NCBI RefSeq assembly: GCF_015356755.1
Contig: NZ_JADFCO010000065.1
Location: 248,001-312,000 of the forward strand
Source: Nonlabens antarcticus
GTDB taxonomy: Bacteria > Bacteroidota > Bacteroidia > Flavobacteriales > Flavobacteriaceae
Length of the DNA stretch: 64,000 nucleotides
Direction: 5' to 3'
Of the stretch, positions 43,483 to 53,642 are shown piece by piece (the stretch's first letter is position 1; each line of letters begins with the position of its first letter). The position numbers and the translations under genes were made by a program. Below the pieces are notes generated by a model. That model had not been told where the DNA came from, did not search any database, and worked only from the letters and a program-made list of their open reading frames with translations.

Positions 43483-45210
43483 ATGCCTATAATTACCGTA
43501 GAACCCAGAACGAGAGCTCAAGAAAGCACAAATGCGATTGAACGCATGTACATTACTATGCGTCATCTATTTAATCGCGGCTTTTACAAGCCTATGGGCG
43601 TGAGTGGTGAATCTTTGAGAGAAGCACTGTTAACCATACGTCCAGAGATATATGGTTCCATTGCAGAGGATAAGATCGAGTTGAGCGGTTTGCTTTATGT
43701 AATGGATCGATTGCCTATGGGAATCGAGGAATGCACCTATATCAATCTAACTAGTGATGAAGGATACAGTAGATCACATTTTAAACCTATCATTCCTAAA
43801 AAACGACGCCGCAACTGCTATCGTATTGATCAACATCAGATGAATATTGAAATTACCCGCGGTAGATCTGAGATTTATGATATTCTCACACACCTTACCT
43901 TCTTGATGGTGGAGTCGCATAAAATAATGAAACGCGTCATTATAGGTGACAATGGAAATACCACCCGTGATTGGAAATGCCTTGAGAATGCCATTGAAAA
44001 AGAAGAGCTGAATCAGGATGAAAAAGAGGTAGCAGTCATTCATACTGCAAATATTTTAGGCCGCACTTTTGAAGAGGTAATGAATGTATATGACGATTTT
44101 GCAACACCTGCAAATCCGCATCAATTTTTGACCACGATATATTATTTAGGATTGTTGGGCAAACGGGAGATCATGGATGAGCAGAAGCGGGTCGTGACGT
44201 TTTCGCCAGTGTTGAGAGAGCGTTTGGGACATCACATTCACGGTGATCGCTGGGCAACGCGTATCAAAAAACACCTGATTGAAAACGATCTTTTTGATCG
44301 ACCGTTGCACATTATCAGTGCTAACTTGCACTCCGTAATGAACTCCATTTACGGTCCTAAAGTTCTAGGGGCTCAAATCGCAAAAAAGGGACGTATGGAA
44401 ACATTTGCTTCCTTGAGCACGCATGATGGAAAGAAAAATAGGGATGCCATTAGAAAATTTGCGCTTCAAAACGGTATGTATGAACTTCCTGATGCCAGTG
44501 GTACTAACATTGACGTTCAAGTGTTTGATACCGCAAAAACATTATTTGATAATGTAGGTTTCTGTGAAGATCGCTTTCGCGAAAGCGACATTGCACAAAA
44601 ACCGGTGCTGATTGTTATGGATTATGCGTTTGGTGAACAGGCCTATGAAACTCTAGACGAACTGCTCAAACCCTATAATAATAGCGAGGAAATCCTGTTG
44701 ATGAATATAAAATCTGTCAGCATTATGGGGAAGGCTGGAATTTTAGAAGGCGACAAGGGCGATATTATGGTGCCAGATGCGCACGTATTTGAAGGAACGG
44801 CAGATAATTATCCTATTAAAAACCGTCTTAGTAAAAAAGATCTAAACACGGACGGTCTCAATGTCGTTTCAGGATCTATGGTTACGGTTTTAGGAACTTC
44901 GCTTCAAAATCGGGATGTTTTGGAATATTTTTACAGCTCTAGCTGGCGGGTTATCGGTCTAGAAATGGAAGGTGCACATTATCAAAAAGCAATTCAGGCA
45001 GCCTCAAAAGTTCGTCGCAGTATCAGTAAGAATGTAAGGGTGCGTTACGCATATTATGCGAGTGATAACCCTCTTAAAACTGGTCATACACTTGCCAGTG
45101 GTGGTTTAGGCCTTACTGGAGTAAAACCAGTTTATGTGATTACTGAGAAAATTCTGGAACAGATACTTAAGGATAGTGTGAGTAAAATTAAGCACGACGA
45201 GCAAGAGTAG
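43483..45210 (+). CDS. Large soluble protein of unknown function (DUF6909-like)
   Basis: A 575-residue soluble protein without signal peptide or membrane helix. Recognisable segments: RTRAQESTNAIERMYITMRHLFNRGFY, PMGIEECTYINLTSDEGY, LGRTFEEVMNVYDDFATP, VLIVMDYAFGEQAYETLDELL and ADNYPIKNRLSKKDL. It resembles the Bacteroidota family I recall as DUF6909 (not verified). A part near residues 455-565 (GTSLQNRDVL, VIGLEMEGAHY, YYASDNPL) is reminiscent of nucleoside phosphorylase-type folds (EMEGAH). The palindrome (44572-44587) encodes RFRES, the only copy in this frame. Confidence 0.72.
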   Translation: MPIITVEPRTRAQESTNAIERMYITMRHLFNRGFYKPMGVSGESLREALLTIRPEIYGSIAEDKIELSGLLYVMDRLPMGIEECTYINLTSDEGYSRSHFKPIIPKKRRRNCYRIDQHQMNIEITRGRSEIYDILTHLTFLMVESHKIMKRVIIGDNGNTTRDWKCLENAIEKEELNQDEKEVAVIHTANILGRTFEEVMNVYDDFATPANPHQFLTTIYYLGLLGKREIMDEQKRVVTFSPVLRERLGHHIHGDRWATRIKKHLIENDLFDRPLHIISANLHSVMNSIYGPKVLGAQIAKKGRMETFASLSTHDGKKNRDAIRKFALQNGMYELPDASGTNIDVQVFDTAKTLFDNVGFCEDRFRESDIAQKPVLIVMDYAFGEQAYETLDELLKPYNNSEEILLMNIKSVSIMGKAGILEGDKGDIMVPDAHVFEGTADNYPIKNRLSKKDLNTDGLNVVSGSMVTVLGTSLQNRDVLEYFYSSSWRVIGLEMEGAHYQKAIQAASKVRRSISKNVRVRYAYYASDNPLKTGHTLASGGLGLTGVKPVYVITEKILEQILKDSVSKIKHDEQE

Positions 45211-45230
45211 ACAGTGCTTTTCTATTACAT

Positions 45231-45238
45231 TATATTTG
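45231..45238 (+). promoter_or_regulatory. -7 box at the head of the polysaccharide locus
   Basis: TATATTTG, exact TAnnTTTG, 22 nt before the chain-length gene at 45261. The following genes overlap or nearly touch up to 53535, so this may drive most of the locus. Confidence 0.6.
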
Positions 45239-45260
45239 AACAGCATAGAAGCGTCAATTT

Positions 45261-46301
45261 ATGGAGCAACCACACAATGATAACCACCGCGATGAGCAAG
45301 AGGTAGATCTGGTACCGGTTTTTGTATGGATAGGTAATGGAGTTAAAGGTTTTTTTAATGCCATAGGAGCTTTTTTTAAAGCGATAGGACACGGTATTAT
45401 TTTATTTTTGATCTTTCTACAGAAAAATATTATTCTGATCGGGATATTTTTGATTCTAGGACTTGCTTTAGGTTATTACTTAGATACCGAGAATAAGACA
45501 AATTACTCCGCTCAATTACGGGTATCGCCTAATTTCCAAAGTGCGGCACAGCTCATCTCAAATATTAATTACTACAACTCACTTACGGAAGAGAAAGATT
45601 ATGAGCTTCTATCCCAGGAATTAGGTATTTCTAAAGAGGAAGCCTCAGGATTGAAATCCTTTGACATAGAGCCTAGCTTTAGCGACACAGAATTACTGAT
45701 AGAATACGATCGCCTTGCTAGAAGGACAGATACGATGGCACTAGATAATTTCACTTTTGATGGTTTTAAAGACGCCAAACGAGAAATAGATTATGAGTTT
45801 TATGAAATAAATGCTGAAGCCAGTAGCAGGGGGGTTTTAGAAAAGATTAGTGATAGAATTGTAAATGTAAAAGAAACAGGTGGAATCAAAGCTGCCCGGC
45901 TAGTCATGGTGGAAGGCGTGCGGTTCAACGTTGATATAAAGCAGGCGCAGTTGATAGAATTAGACTCCTTGATTGTTGCTTATCAGGATATGCTCAAAAG
46001 CAATAGGCCTAGTGGTAACTCTACAAATTTGTATCTGGGTGATCGAGAATCTTCCGATAAATTGATGAATCTTTTTAAACAAAAACAAGCCTTACTATAC
46101 GATCTAGACGTGTTGCGAGATGATCAGTACGGGTCAGAAAATACGGTCAACATAGAATCACAGTATATTGTACAAGGAGCAATTGCAAAACAATACATTA
46201 AACTCAAGATGTTGCTTGTGTTTTTTGGGATCGCATTGTTGATAGCTGTTATTCCACTGGTCTGGAGATTTCTAAAGGCTTATCCTAAGGCAACTCGATA
46301 A
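45261..46301 (+). CDS. Wzz-like chain-length determinant protein
   Basis: A 346-residue protein with membrane helices near residues 40-70 and 317-336 and a large periplasmic coiled-coil-containing domain in between, the topology of Wzz/polysaccharide co-polymerases that set O-antigen or capsule length. The start is hydrophilic and acidic (HNDNHRDEQEVDLVPVF). No tyrosine-kinase domain is fused. It heads the polysaccharide locus, 10 bp before rfbD. Confidence 0.8.
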   Translation: MEQPHNDNHRDEQEVDLVPVFVWIGNGVKGFFNAIGAFFKAIGHGIILFLIFLQKNIILIGIFLILGLALGYYLDTENKTNYSAQLRVSPNFQSAAQLISNINYYNSLTEEKDYELLSQELGISKEEASGLKSFDIEPSFSDTELLIEYDRLARRTDTMALDNFTFDGFKDAKREIDYEFYEINAEASSRGVLEKISDRIVNVKETGGIKAARLVMVEGVRFNVDIKQAQLIELDSLIVAYQDMLKSNRPSGNSTNLYLGDRESSDKLMNLFKQKQALLYDLDVLRDDQYGSENTVNIESQYIVQGAIAKQYIKLKMLLVFFGIALLIAVIPLVWRFLKAYPKATR

Positions 46302-46311
46302 AACTATTACA

Positions 46312-47154
46312 GTGAAAAAAGTGATGATTACCGGCGCTGGAGGAATGCTGGGAACTACTATTTGCAACGAGTTGAAGGACGTTGAAATGCATGCTTTTAA
46401 AAGCAGAGAACTAGATATTATCTGTGTCCAGCAATTATCTAAAACTATTGCCCGGTTAAAGCCTGATTATATCATCAATTGTGCTGCCTATACCGCAGTA
46501 GATCTAGCAGAATCAAATCCTGAAATTGCCCACAGAATTAATCACCATGCGGTTGAAAAATTAGCTGAATTAGCAGCACAGCATAATGCCACCTTGATCC
46601 ATTTCTCTACGGACTATGTGTTTGATGGAACCGCAAAGACGCCTTATTTGCCGCAAGACAGTACTAATCCTATTAATGTGTATGGGAAAAGCAAACTGCT
46701 GGGAGAACGTGCCATAGAACGTTCTGGGACTAACTATTATATCTTTAGATTGTCGTGGTTGTATGCACCACATGGTAAAAATTTCTTCCGTTGGGTGATG
46801 GAGAATGATCAGGATGAAATGAAGGTGGTTGATAATCAAATAGGTTCCCCTACAAGCGCGTTAGATGTGGCTCAGTTCATTAATCATGTTGTTCATCATG
46901 ATCCAAAGAATTACGGAAGCTATCATTTTACTAATGTAGGGAGCATGAGCTGGTTCGCTTTCGCGAAAGCGATATTAGACAAGACATCTTCATCAAAAAA
47001 GTTATCTCCAACCAATCATTTTAAGACTGCAGCTGTCCGTCCTAATTATAGTGTGATGGACACAACATCAACAGCAGTAACTTTCCAGTATACCATCAAC
47101 TCAACGAGGACAGCATTAGATCATGTTTTAAGAAGTTACAACAGAGATGTTTAA
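46312..47154 (+). CDS. rfbD: dTDP-4-dehydrorhamnose reductase
   Basis: A 280-residue short-chain dehydrogenase that makes dTDP-L-rhamnose. NAD(P)-binding GAGGMLGTTI at the start, DYIINCAAYTAVDLAESN, the STDYVFDG block and the catalytic YxxxK (YGKSK) are present. Start is GTG at 46312. rfbA, rfbB and rfbC are not in the window. The end overlaps the flippase gene by 8 bp. The iterated palindrome (46956-46971) encodes AFAKA. Confidence 0.9.
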   Translation: MKKVMITGAGGMLGTTICNELKDVEMHAFKSRELDIICVQQLSKTIARLKPDYIINCAAYTAVDLAESNPEIAHRINHHAVEKLAELAAQHNATLIHFSTDYVFDGTAKTPYLPQDSTNPINVYGKSKLLGERAIERSGTNYYIFRLSWLYAPHGKNFFRWVMENDQDEMKVVDNQIGSPTSALDVAQFINHVVHHDPKNYGSYHFTNVGSMSWFAFAKAILDKTSSSKKLSPTNHFKTAAVRPNYSVMDTTSTAVTFQYTINSTRTALDHVLRSYNRDV

Positions 47155-48421
47155 ACCTTTAAAAAAATTAAAATCAGAGGAAAAAACGGTAGCGAAAAAC
47201 TACAGTGCTTTGATGGTTTTACAGGGTCTAAATTATGTGCTTCCATTTTTAATTATTCCGTTTTTAGAGCGGACTTTGGAGCTGGAACGTTTTGGTCTGG
47301 TTATGCTTGCTCAGTATGTGATGGCTCTATGTGTTGCTGCTACAGATTTTGGATTTAGTACAACTGCCGTAAGAGAAATTTCCCTACTGAAAGAAAAAGG
47401 CAGTGATTATTCCACAATTTATTTTAAAGTATTTTGGGCAAGAGCAGTTTTACTGGTTGTTGTGTTCTTGTTGCTTTGCGCATTTGTATTTGCTATTCCC
47501 AGATTTGCGGTGGAATGGGAGGTGTATCTGTTGAGTTATGGAATGGTTATAGGTCAAACGATTTTAGGTGATTGGTTCTTTCAGGGAATCGAGCGCATGC
47601 GTTTACTTACAGCGGTAAATGCGATTTCTAAAATTTTATTTACCGTGCTGCTATTTGTTTTTATAAGCTCGCCGTCTGACTATATTTATGTACCTATTTT
47701 CAATTCCATAGGCTATTTATCTGCTGGCCTGGTCATGCTTTTTTTGAGCCTCAAATATGTGAAATGGCAATGGCCTAACTTTAGAAATTCACAGGAATTC
47801 TATAAGGATAGCTTTCATATATTCCTTTCAGATATATCATCCCAATTCACCTATGCTGCAAATGGCGTTGTGTTAGGGTTATTTGCAGGTGACAGCGTTG
47901 TAGGTATTTTTAGTGCGTTTGACAAGTTAATGCTAGCTGCGAGAAAAATGTATCTACCTATTTGTCAAGCAGTATATCCCTACATGTCCAGAAAACCATT
48001 TATTGAAAAGAGAATATTGATGAGGAAATTGATTGCCGGAGCAACGGCAATAGGTGTTATAGGATTACTGTTTGTCGTTTTTTTAGGTCAGTGGATTGTA
48101 GAGTTTTTATATGCAGATCCTGCTATCGCAGCAAATATTCACTTGTTAGAATGGATGGGTTTAATTGTTCTGTTTGTTGGTCTAAGTCTTTTATTTACAA
48201 ATCTATACGCGCCTTCTCGAAAGTTATTCCATCAAAGGCTATGGGTAATGGTGTCTGCAACTATCTTTAATCTTATATTGGGTTTTGCATTGGTTCCCTA
48301 TCTAGGCTTAACGGGAACAGTAATCACTACGATTTCAACAGAATTTTTAATGTTGATTGTATCAGCTTATTTTTATTTGGGTGATGACAACTCAAAAGAT
48401 AAACAAGTAATTGTTGAATAA
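47147..48421 (+). CDS. Wzx-type polysaccharide flippase
   Basis: A 424-residue integral membrane protein with about 12 helices, MATE/MOP-superfamily (Polysacc_synt) type. YSALMVLQGLNYVLPFLIIPFLERTL and FGLVMLAQYVMALC match the N-terminal signature. It moves the lipid-linked repeat unit across the inner membrane. It overlaps rfbD by 8 bp and is 17 bp before the polymerase gene. Confidence 0.87.
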   Translation: MFKPLKKLKSEEKTVAKNYSALMVLQGLNYVLPFLIIPFLERTLELERFGLVMLAQYVMALCVAATDFGFSTTAVREISLLKEKGSDYSTIYFKVFWARAVLLVVVFLLLCAFVFAIPRFAVEWEVYLLSYGMVIGQTILGDWFFQGIERMRLLTAVNAISKILFTVLLFVFISSPSDYIYVPIFNSIGYLSAGLVMLFLSLKYVKWQWPNFRNSQEFYKDSFHIFLSDISSQFTYAANGVVLGLFAGDSVVGIFSAFDKLMLAARKMYLPICQAVYPYMSRKPFIEKRILMRKLIAGATAIGVIGLLFVVFLGQWIVEFLYADPAIAANIHLLEWMGLIVLFVGLSLLFTNLYAPSRKLFHQRLWVMVSATIFNLILGFALVPYLGLTGTVITTISTEFLMLIVSAYFYLGDDNSKDKQVIVE

Positions 48422-48438
48422 AAGAATTTAGCTATCCT

Positions 48439-49881
48439 ATGCTTTTACGCAATTTGTTCATCTTTATTTACTTGTTTTCCATGGTGGTGTTGTTCTCCAC
48501 CTTTGACGCGACGCTGGGATTGTGGTTATCGTTTCTCGGGAATGCGTTATTACTGACTTTGATTACTTACTACCATATATTCATTGAGAAGAGCTACAGT
48601 CCTTTTCTAAGTACCTATATTGTTTTTAGTTTCCTGTTTTTTCTGGTGGCCCCTATAATTCAAGCAGGAGTTCTAGCGCCGCAAGTTGACGGGACTTTTG
48701 ATCACAACTTCCCCTTCAAAGAAGATCTTTTTATAAAAACAAATGGACTCATTGCTTTGTTTCACGTTGTTTTCTTTCTGTTCTATGTGGGTGTTAAAGA
48801 TTATATCAGAAGAAAAACAGTGGATAAACTGGTCGTTAAACCTATCAAAGTAACGCGGCAACTTAGGGGCATCGTTATTATTTTATTCATTTCTATTATT
48901 GTAATAGCGGTAGGTTATCCGTTTTTAATGGAGGAGCTCGCCAGACCAGAATATATTCAATCCTCCTATTCCCCAGGGTCACAATTGATTCAAAAAAAGG
49001 TATTGTTTATTATTCCATTAGCTGGTATTGTGCTTTCAAAAAAATTGATGAACAAGAAGGGCATCTCTACACAAACATGGCTCTTAGGTTTTATTCTATC
49101 CGCTTTATTGATCATTGTATTATTTCTACTTAAAAATCCATTTGTAGAGAAACGCAACGCATTAGGTCCAATTTATTTTTTGTTGATCTTTCTATTTTTT
49201 CCTAAAATATTGAACAGTAATGTGAAAATGAGTTTAACTTTTTTTGTGATCATGATCCTATTTTTCCCGTTGCTTCAAATTCTTACCCATTCTGATTATG
49301 GGTTTCAGGAAATGGTAAATAACCCAAGTCTTTTTACAAATGTCATCGATAAAGGCTCTCTTAGTAAAGGGTTTATGTCCTTAAACTATGACGCTTTTTG
49401 TAATATAGGTGTCGTGATTGAAGTTGTGGAAAAGAATGGTTTTTCATGGGGATATCAATTGTTGAGCGCTTTGCTTTTTTTCATCCCTAGAAGCATATGG
49501 TCAGGAAAACCTGATGCTTCTGGACAAGTCGTGGGGGATCATTTAATCAATAATTACGATTATTACTTTGCTAATCTATCAAACCCATTAGTGTCAGAAG
49601 GTTATATGAATTTTGGCTTTTTAGGTGTTGTGATTATGGCAGTGGCACTGGCACTAACGATCGTCTACTTTTTGACCTGGCTCAATAGCCATGATCATTT
49701 AAAAAAAGCCGTCGCATTTTATTTTGCCGTTCACTTACTATTTTTACTTAGAGGCGATTTTACAAATGGTTATAGTTACTTTGTAGGAACTTTTATAGGT
49801 TTATACGTGATACCTAAATTGATTTTAAAAATATCGCACCTGCTATTAGATCAAAAAATATGGACGGTAAAAAAGAGCTAA
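48439..49881 (+). CDS. O-antigen polymerase (Wzy-like)
   Basis: A 480-residue protein with about 12 membrane helices, separated by a large periplasmic loop containing FSWGYQLLSALLFFIPRSIW, the characteristic stretch of OAgPol/Wzy proteins. It joins repeat units on the periplasmic face. Sequence conservation in this family is low, so the call rests on topology and locus. The end overlaps the next membrane gene by 22 bp. Confidence 0.75.
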   Translation: MLLRNLFIFIYLFSMVVLFSTFDATLGLWLSFLGNALLLTLITYYHIFIEKSYSPFLSTYIVFSFLFFLVAPIIQAGVLAPQVDGTFDHNFPFKEDLFIKTNGLIALFHVVFFLFYVGVKDYIRRKTVDKLVVKPIKVTRQLRGIVIILFISIIVIAVGYPFLMEELARPEYIQSSYSPGSQLIQKKVLFIIPLAGIVLSKKLMNKKGISTQTWLLGFILSALLIIVLFLLKNPFVEKRNALGPIYFLLIFLFFPKILNSNVKMSLTFFVIMILFFPLLQILTHSDYGFQEMVNNPSLFTNVIDKGSLSKGFMSLNYDAFCNIGVVIEVVEKNGFSWGYQLLSALLFFIPRSIWSGKPDASGQVVGDHLINNYDYYFANLSNPLVSEGYMNFGFLGVVIMAVALALTIVYFLTWLNSHDHLKKAVAFYFAVHLLFLLRGDFTNGYSYFVGTFIGLYVIPKLILKISHLLLDQKIWTVKKS

Positions 49882-51122
49882 GTCACTGGTTGTCGAAAGC
49901 TCTGATCGTATGCACAGGATTGATGTTCTTGATGCCCATCATTCCAAGGGGTGTGCGACCTACCGCAATAGCGTTACTTGTGATTTTAAGCATTGTAACA
50001 AGTTTACAACAAGAGCAAAAGTTTAAATGGTTCTATTTTTTATTAAACTCGGGACTTTTTATTTGCTATGTCATAAGCCTATTATATACGGACGATGTTG
50101 CCTATGGGCTCAAAAAGCTGGAGACTGGAGCGTCTATTATTGTGTTTCCGTTCCTGTTTGCCATTATGAATGAATCTTATCTGAAACTGTTATTAAAAAA
50201 TCGTTTCAAGTTTATGTGGTTATTCATTATGGCCACAGTACTGTTATGCCTGGGGTCTTTTCTAAAATTTTTGCAGGTTTTCAATTTTGAAGAAATCTTA
50301 GTGCACTATGTCAATATCATAAGAACCGATGTAAGTGGGTGGAATATTCATCCTATTTATTTGAGCATGCACATAGGGATCTCCATAATTTTCTCAGTAT
50401 TCATTATTAAGAAAGGAGTGACTCTTTGGCCAAAAATAGCCTTAGTTGTGATGAATTTGATTTTGATAGGTTTTCTCATGATGGTCATTAAAAAAGGACC
50501 TATAATCGCTCTTATATTAGTTTTGGGATATTTATTATTGATGCTCAAAAGCCGGAATCTATACATAATATTCGGCGCTTGTGCTTTTTTAATTATTGGA
50601 ACAGTAATTCTAAATCCTAAAGCGAACGATAAATTTTCAGAGCTCCTGCAAATTCAGGACGCTGAAACCCAAGAGGCAACCTCTACAGACATTAGATTTT
50701 CTATCTATAAATGTGCGGTAGAAATTTTACCAGAAGCTGGGATTTTCGGTTATGGTGTGGGGGATGGTAAAAACAAGCTCCTAAATTGTTATCAGGAAAC
50801 CAGCGCCTTTCTTGCTGAAAACCGTTATAATTCTCACAACCAGTTTCTAGGGATCATCATAAAAGTAGGCTTTTTGGGACTCCTCGTATTTTCTTTATTC
50901 TTGATATACCATATGGCTCGTGCTTTCGATAAGCGTAACTATCTTTTGATTGCAGTAACTTTATTTTATTGTATCGTTATGTTTTCAGAAAATATCATGG
51001 AGAGAGAAAATGGGATTCTCTATTTTTCATTTTTCGTCAATTTCTTTATAATGATAAATTATAATTTTCCTGTAAAAACGAGTGAGGATAGAGACTCACT
51101 TCAATCTGTTCTAAAAAAATGA
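49860..51122 (+). CDS. O-antigen ligase-type membrane protein
   Basis: A 420-residue protein with ten or more membrane helices and the Wzy_C/WaaL-type loop DIRFSIYKCAVEIL, GYGVGDGKNKLL and RYNSHNQFLGIII (the N-H-N stretch is common in ligases). It would attach finished polysaccharide to lipid A-core or act as second polymerase. Overlaps the gene before by 22 bp and the glycosyltransferase gene after it by 4 bp. Confidence 0.78.
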   Translation: MDGKKELSHWLSKALIVCTGLMFLMPIIPRGVRPTAIALLVILSIVTSLQQEQKFKWFYFLLNSGLFICYVISLLYTDDVAYGLKKLETGASIIVFPFLFAIMNESYLKLLLKNRFKFMWLFIMATVLLCLGSFLKFLQVFNFEEILVHYVNIIRTDVSGWNIHPIYLSMHIGISIIFSVFIIKKGVTLWPKIALVVMNLILIGFLMMVIKKGPIIALILVLGYLLLMLKSRNLYIIFGACAFLIIGTVILNPKANDKFSELLQIQDAETQEATSTDIRFSIYKCAVEILPEAGIFGYGVGDGKNKLLNCYQETSAFLAENRYNSHNQFLGIIIKVGFLGLLVFSLFLIYHMARAFDKRNYLLIAVTLFYCIVMFSENIMERENGILYFSFFVNFFIMINYNFPVKTSEDRDSLQSVLKK

Positions 51123-52177
51123 AATCCCTGTTTCACATTACAGAAGATGTTTCCAGAGCAAGCGGCGGTATTCGTACCGTTGTAAATGATATTCATAAGC
51201 ACTTCCCCAAGTCGACTATTTTGACCACTAATAAGGATAAGCAGGATCAAAACATCACTGCATTTGAGAAAAAGGGACCCTGGTTATATTCGCCTGCATT
51301 GAAAAATCACCTGGAACAACTCCCTGCAAATGCGATGTTTCACCTGCATGGGGTATGGATGCATGCGCAGTATGCCGCAGCCAAAATTGCCTCTCAAAAA
51401 AAGATCCCGTTTATCGTCAGCCCACATGGTATGTATGAACCGTGGTTATGGAAGGATGGGGTGGTAAAGAAGAAATTGTATTTTAAGCTTTTGACAAGTT
51501 CCGCTTTCGCGAAAGCGAACTACATCCACGCCATTACACCTGAAGAAAAAAGCAACTTGCAAAAGCTTTTCCCTAAAAGCAAGATAGTCTGCATCCCAAA
51601 CGCCATTGAAATGCAACCGTTACCCGTCAGAAAACTGGTGGAAAAACCCTATTTCTTGTTCCTGGGAAGGATACACCCTAAAAAAGGAGTACAGCTTTTG
51701 ATAGAAGTATTTTCCATGCTCAAAGAGCTCGACTTTGATCTAAAAATAGCAGGCTCACCTAACGAGTATTCGCGAGAACTAAAACGTAAAGTAAATGGGC
51801 TAAATGATTCTAGAATCCAATTTATAGGCGAGGTACATGGAGCGCAAAAACAACAGCTATATAGAAATGCACATGCATTTGTGGCTCCCAGTTTTTCAGA
51901 AGTTGTGGGAATGGTAAACTTAGAAGCCGCAATGATGGCAACGCCAGTCATCACGACTTTTGAAACCGGCTTACTGAAAGATTGGAACCTGAATGGAGGT
52001 ATTTTGGTACATCCTGATTTTGAGAATCTGAAAGATGCCATCATTCAGGCAGCTCAATGGGAGCAGCCTGAACGAGATGAAAGAGGCTTACAATTAAGGG
52101 AATTTGTAAAGAGAAACTACTCTTGGGAAACCATTTTACCACAATGGACTTCTCTTTATAAATCTATGGTAATATGA
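51119..52177 (+). CDS. GT4-type glycosyltransferase
   Basis: A 352-residue GT-B glycosyltransferase. Donor-binding signs are FLFLGRIHPKKGVQLLIEVF (residues about 178-197) and APSFSEVVGMVNLEAAMMATPVI with the E-x7-E pattern. The acceptor is unknown; likely adds a sugar to the repeat unit. Four-bp overlaps with both neighbours. The iterated palindrome (51502-51517) encodes AFAKA. Confidence 0.9.
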   Translation: MKSLFHITEDVSRASGGIRTVVNDIHKHFPKSTILTTNKDKQDQNITAFEKKGPWLYSPALKNHLEQLPANAMFHLHGVWMHAQYAAAKIASQKKIPFIVSPHGMYEPWLWKDGVVKKKLYFKLLTSSAFAKANYIHAITPEEKSNLQKLFPKSKIVCIPNAIEMQPLPVRKLVEKPYFLFLGRIHPKKGVQLLIEVFSMLKELDFDLKIAGSPNEYSRELKRKVNGLNDSRIQFIGEVHGAQKQQLYRNAHAFVAPSFSEVVGMVNLEAAMMATPVITTFETGLLKDWNLNGGILVHPDFENLKDAIIQAAQWEQPERDERGLQLREFVKRNYSWETILPQWTSLYKSMVI

Positions 52178-53535
52178 GGGTTACCATCATTTTACTCTTC
52201 TTGATCCAGTGCTGTTATGGTTTTAATCACAATTTAAATAAAGCAAAACTTCCCCCTATAGAAGTTTCTACACAGTTAACCGCTCAGCTTCAACAGACCG
52301 CAAACTATCTGAACAATAAAACCCAAAGCACAAGACCTTTTAAAATTCAATTTTATGGGCAATCCATTGTGGCTGGAATGGATATGCAGAGCGTCGAGAA
52401 ACGTTTAAAAAATGACTTCCCTGACGTTAAGTTTCAATTGCTTAACAATGCAATAGGTGGCTATCAGGCAAACTTGATCAAAGAAACAGCGTATCACGAT
52501 CTATATCCAGCGCATCCAGATTTACTGATATTTCATGTATATGGCGGCACAAAAACGGGAGAGCTGGAGGAATTATTTTGTGAAATTACTTCAAGATTGA
52601 CAAGTGACGTTCTGATTTTTGATCATCATATATCTTACGTAGAAGGCAGTCTCAAACAACAAGATCATATTAAGTACCAAGACGAGGAATCATCCACAAT
52701 TAAAAATCTGGCAGACAAATATGGTTTCGGTTTTATAAATGTTCGACAATACTGGAAGGATTTCCTAACCTTAAATCCTGACTACACCATTAAAAGTCTT
52801 CTAAGAGATGACGTTCACCCAAATGAAGAAGGAAATGCGCTACTTGAGTATATCTTGTTCGAAAGCTTACAGAAAGCTGTAAAGAGAAATGGGCGAAATA
52901 AAAGCACAGTTGTCCATAATTCTCTACTTAAAATTAAAAATAACAAGGAAATCTTATTTACAGGGAATAAGGTGGTATTAAAGCCTAATAAAGGTGCTGT
53001 AGGCAGTACATTCAAAGTACTCATAGATGGAAAAGAGCCTCATCAATTAGCAGAAGCTTATACGGTCACCAGACCTTCTTCTGTTCCTGGTCAGTGGTGG
53101 CCAGCGATAAACAGGATATATTTAAATCGAGAAATGACACAGTTTCCAGAAAAATGGAAAGTCAACTTTAGCGATATTGACTGGATTAAAATGACGTATA
53201 AATTTGACGTTGTTGGAGATAATTCAGGCCCACAAGGCAATGGGGTAAACGGACAAGATTTTACCTCAAAAAACGGATTGATCTCGTTTAAACAAAAAGA
53301 CGTTACCCTATTTTTAATAAGAGAAAGAGCAGAAGAGTTCAAGGAAGTAACTATTGAATTTGAAGTTAAAAACCAATTCAAAAACCCTATTCACCTTAAG
53401 GATGATCAGGAAGTGACATTATTTCAATCATCCAGAAACACAGAACATGTCTTAAAACTAATTCCCATAGAAGGTTCCCTACAACAAACTCAAATGATGG
53501 TTCATACTCCGCAAGAGAGTTCTTGCAATGATTAA
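52174..53535 (+). CDS. SGNH-hydrolase-type secreted protein
   Basis: A 453-residue protein with a signal peptide (about 17 residues). The SGNH-like part (about 50-230) shows FYGQSIVAG in the GDS position (Asp replaced by Gln), NNAIGGYQANL, a YGGTKTGELEE block and the closing DDVHPNEEGNALL (catalytic D-x-x-H). A second, beta-rich part (about 250-450) has no known match. It probably removes acetyl groups from, or otherwise modifies, the exported polysaccharide. It starts 4 bp inside the glycosyltransferase gene. Confidence 0.78.
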   Translation: MRVTIILLFLIQCCYGFNHNLNKAKLPPIEVSTQLTAQLQQTANYLNNKTQSTRPFKIQFYGQSIVAGMDMQSVEKRLKNDFPDVKFQLLNNAIGGYQANLIKETAYHDLYPAHPDLLIFHVYGGTKTGELEELFCEITSRLTSDVLIFDHHISYVEGSLKQQDHIKYQDEESSTIKNLADKYGFGFINVRQYWKDFLTLNPDYTIKSLLRDDVHPNEEGNALLEYILFESLQKAVKRNGRNKSTVVHNSLLKIKNNKEILFTGNKVVLKPNKGAVGSTFKVLIDGKEPHQLAEAYTVTRPSSVPGQWWPAINRIYLNREMTQFPEKWKVNFSDIDWIKMTYKFDVVGDNSGPQGNGVNGQDFTSKNGLISFKQKDVTLFLIRERAEEFKEVTIEFEVKNQFKNPIHLKDDQEVTLFQSSRNTEHVLKLIPIEGSLQQTQMMVHTPQESSCND

Positions 53536-53612
53536 GTTGTCGTAAGAAACCTTTCCAGAGGTAGGACTTTGAATAGCTGTAAAGGCCTGTGGCTTTATAA
53601 AATATCTAGAAG

Positions 53613-53620
53613 CTACCTTT
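53613..53620 (+). promoter_or_regulatory. -7 box of the second polysaccharide transcript
   Basis: TACCTTTG, exact TAnnTTTG, 22 nt before the GTG start at 53643. Confidence 0.55.
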
Positions 53621-53642
53621 GCCAGCACGATAAGAATGCCAT

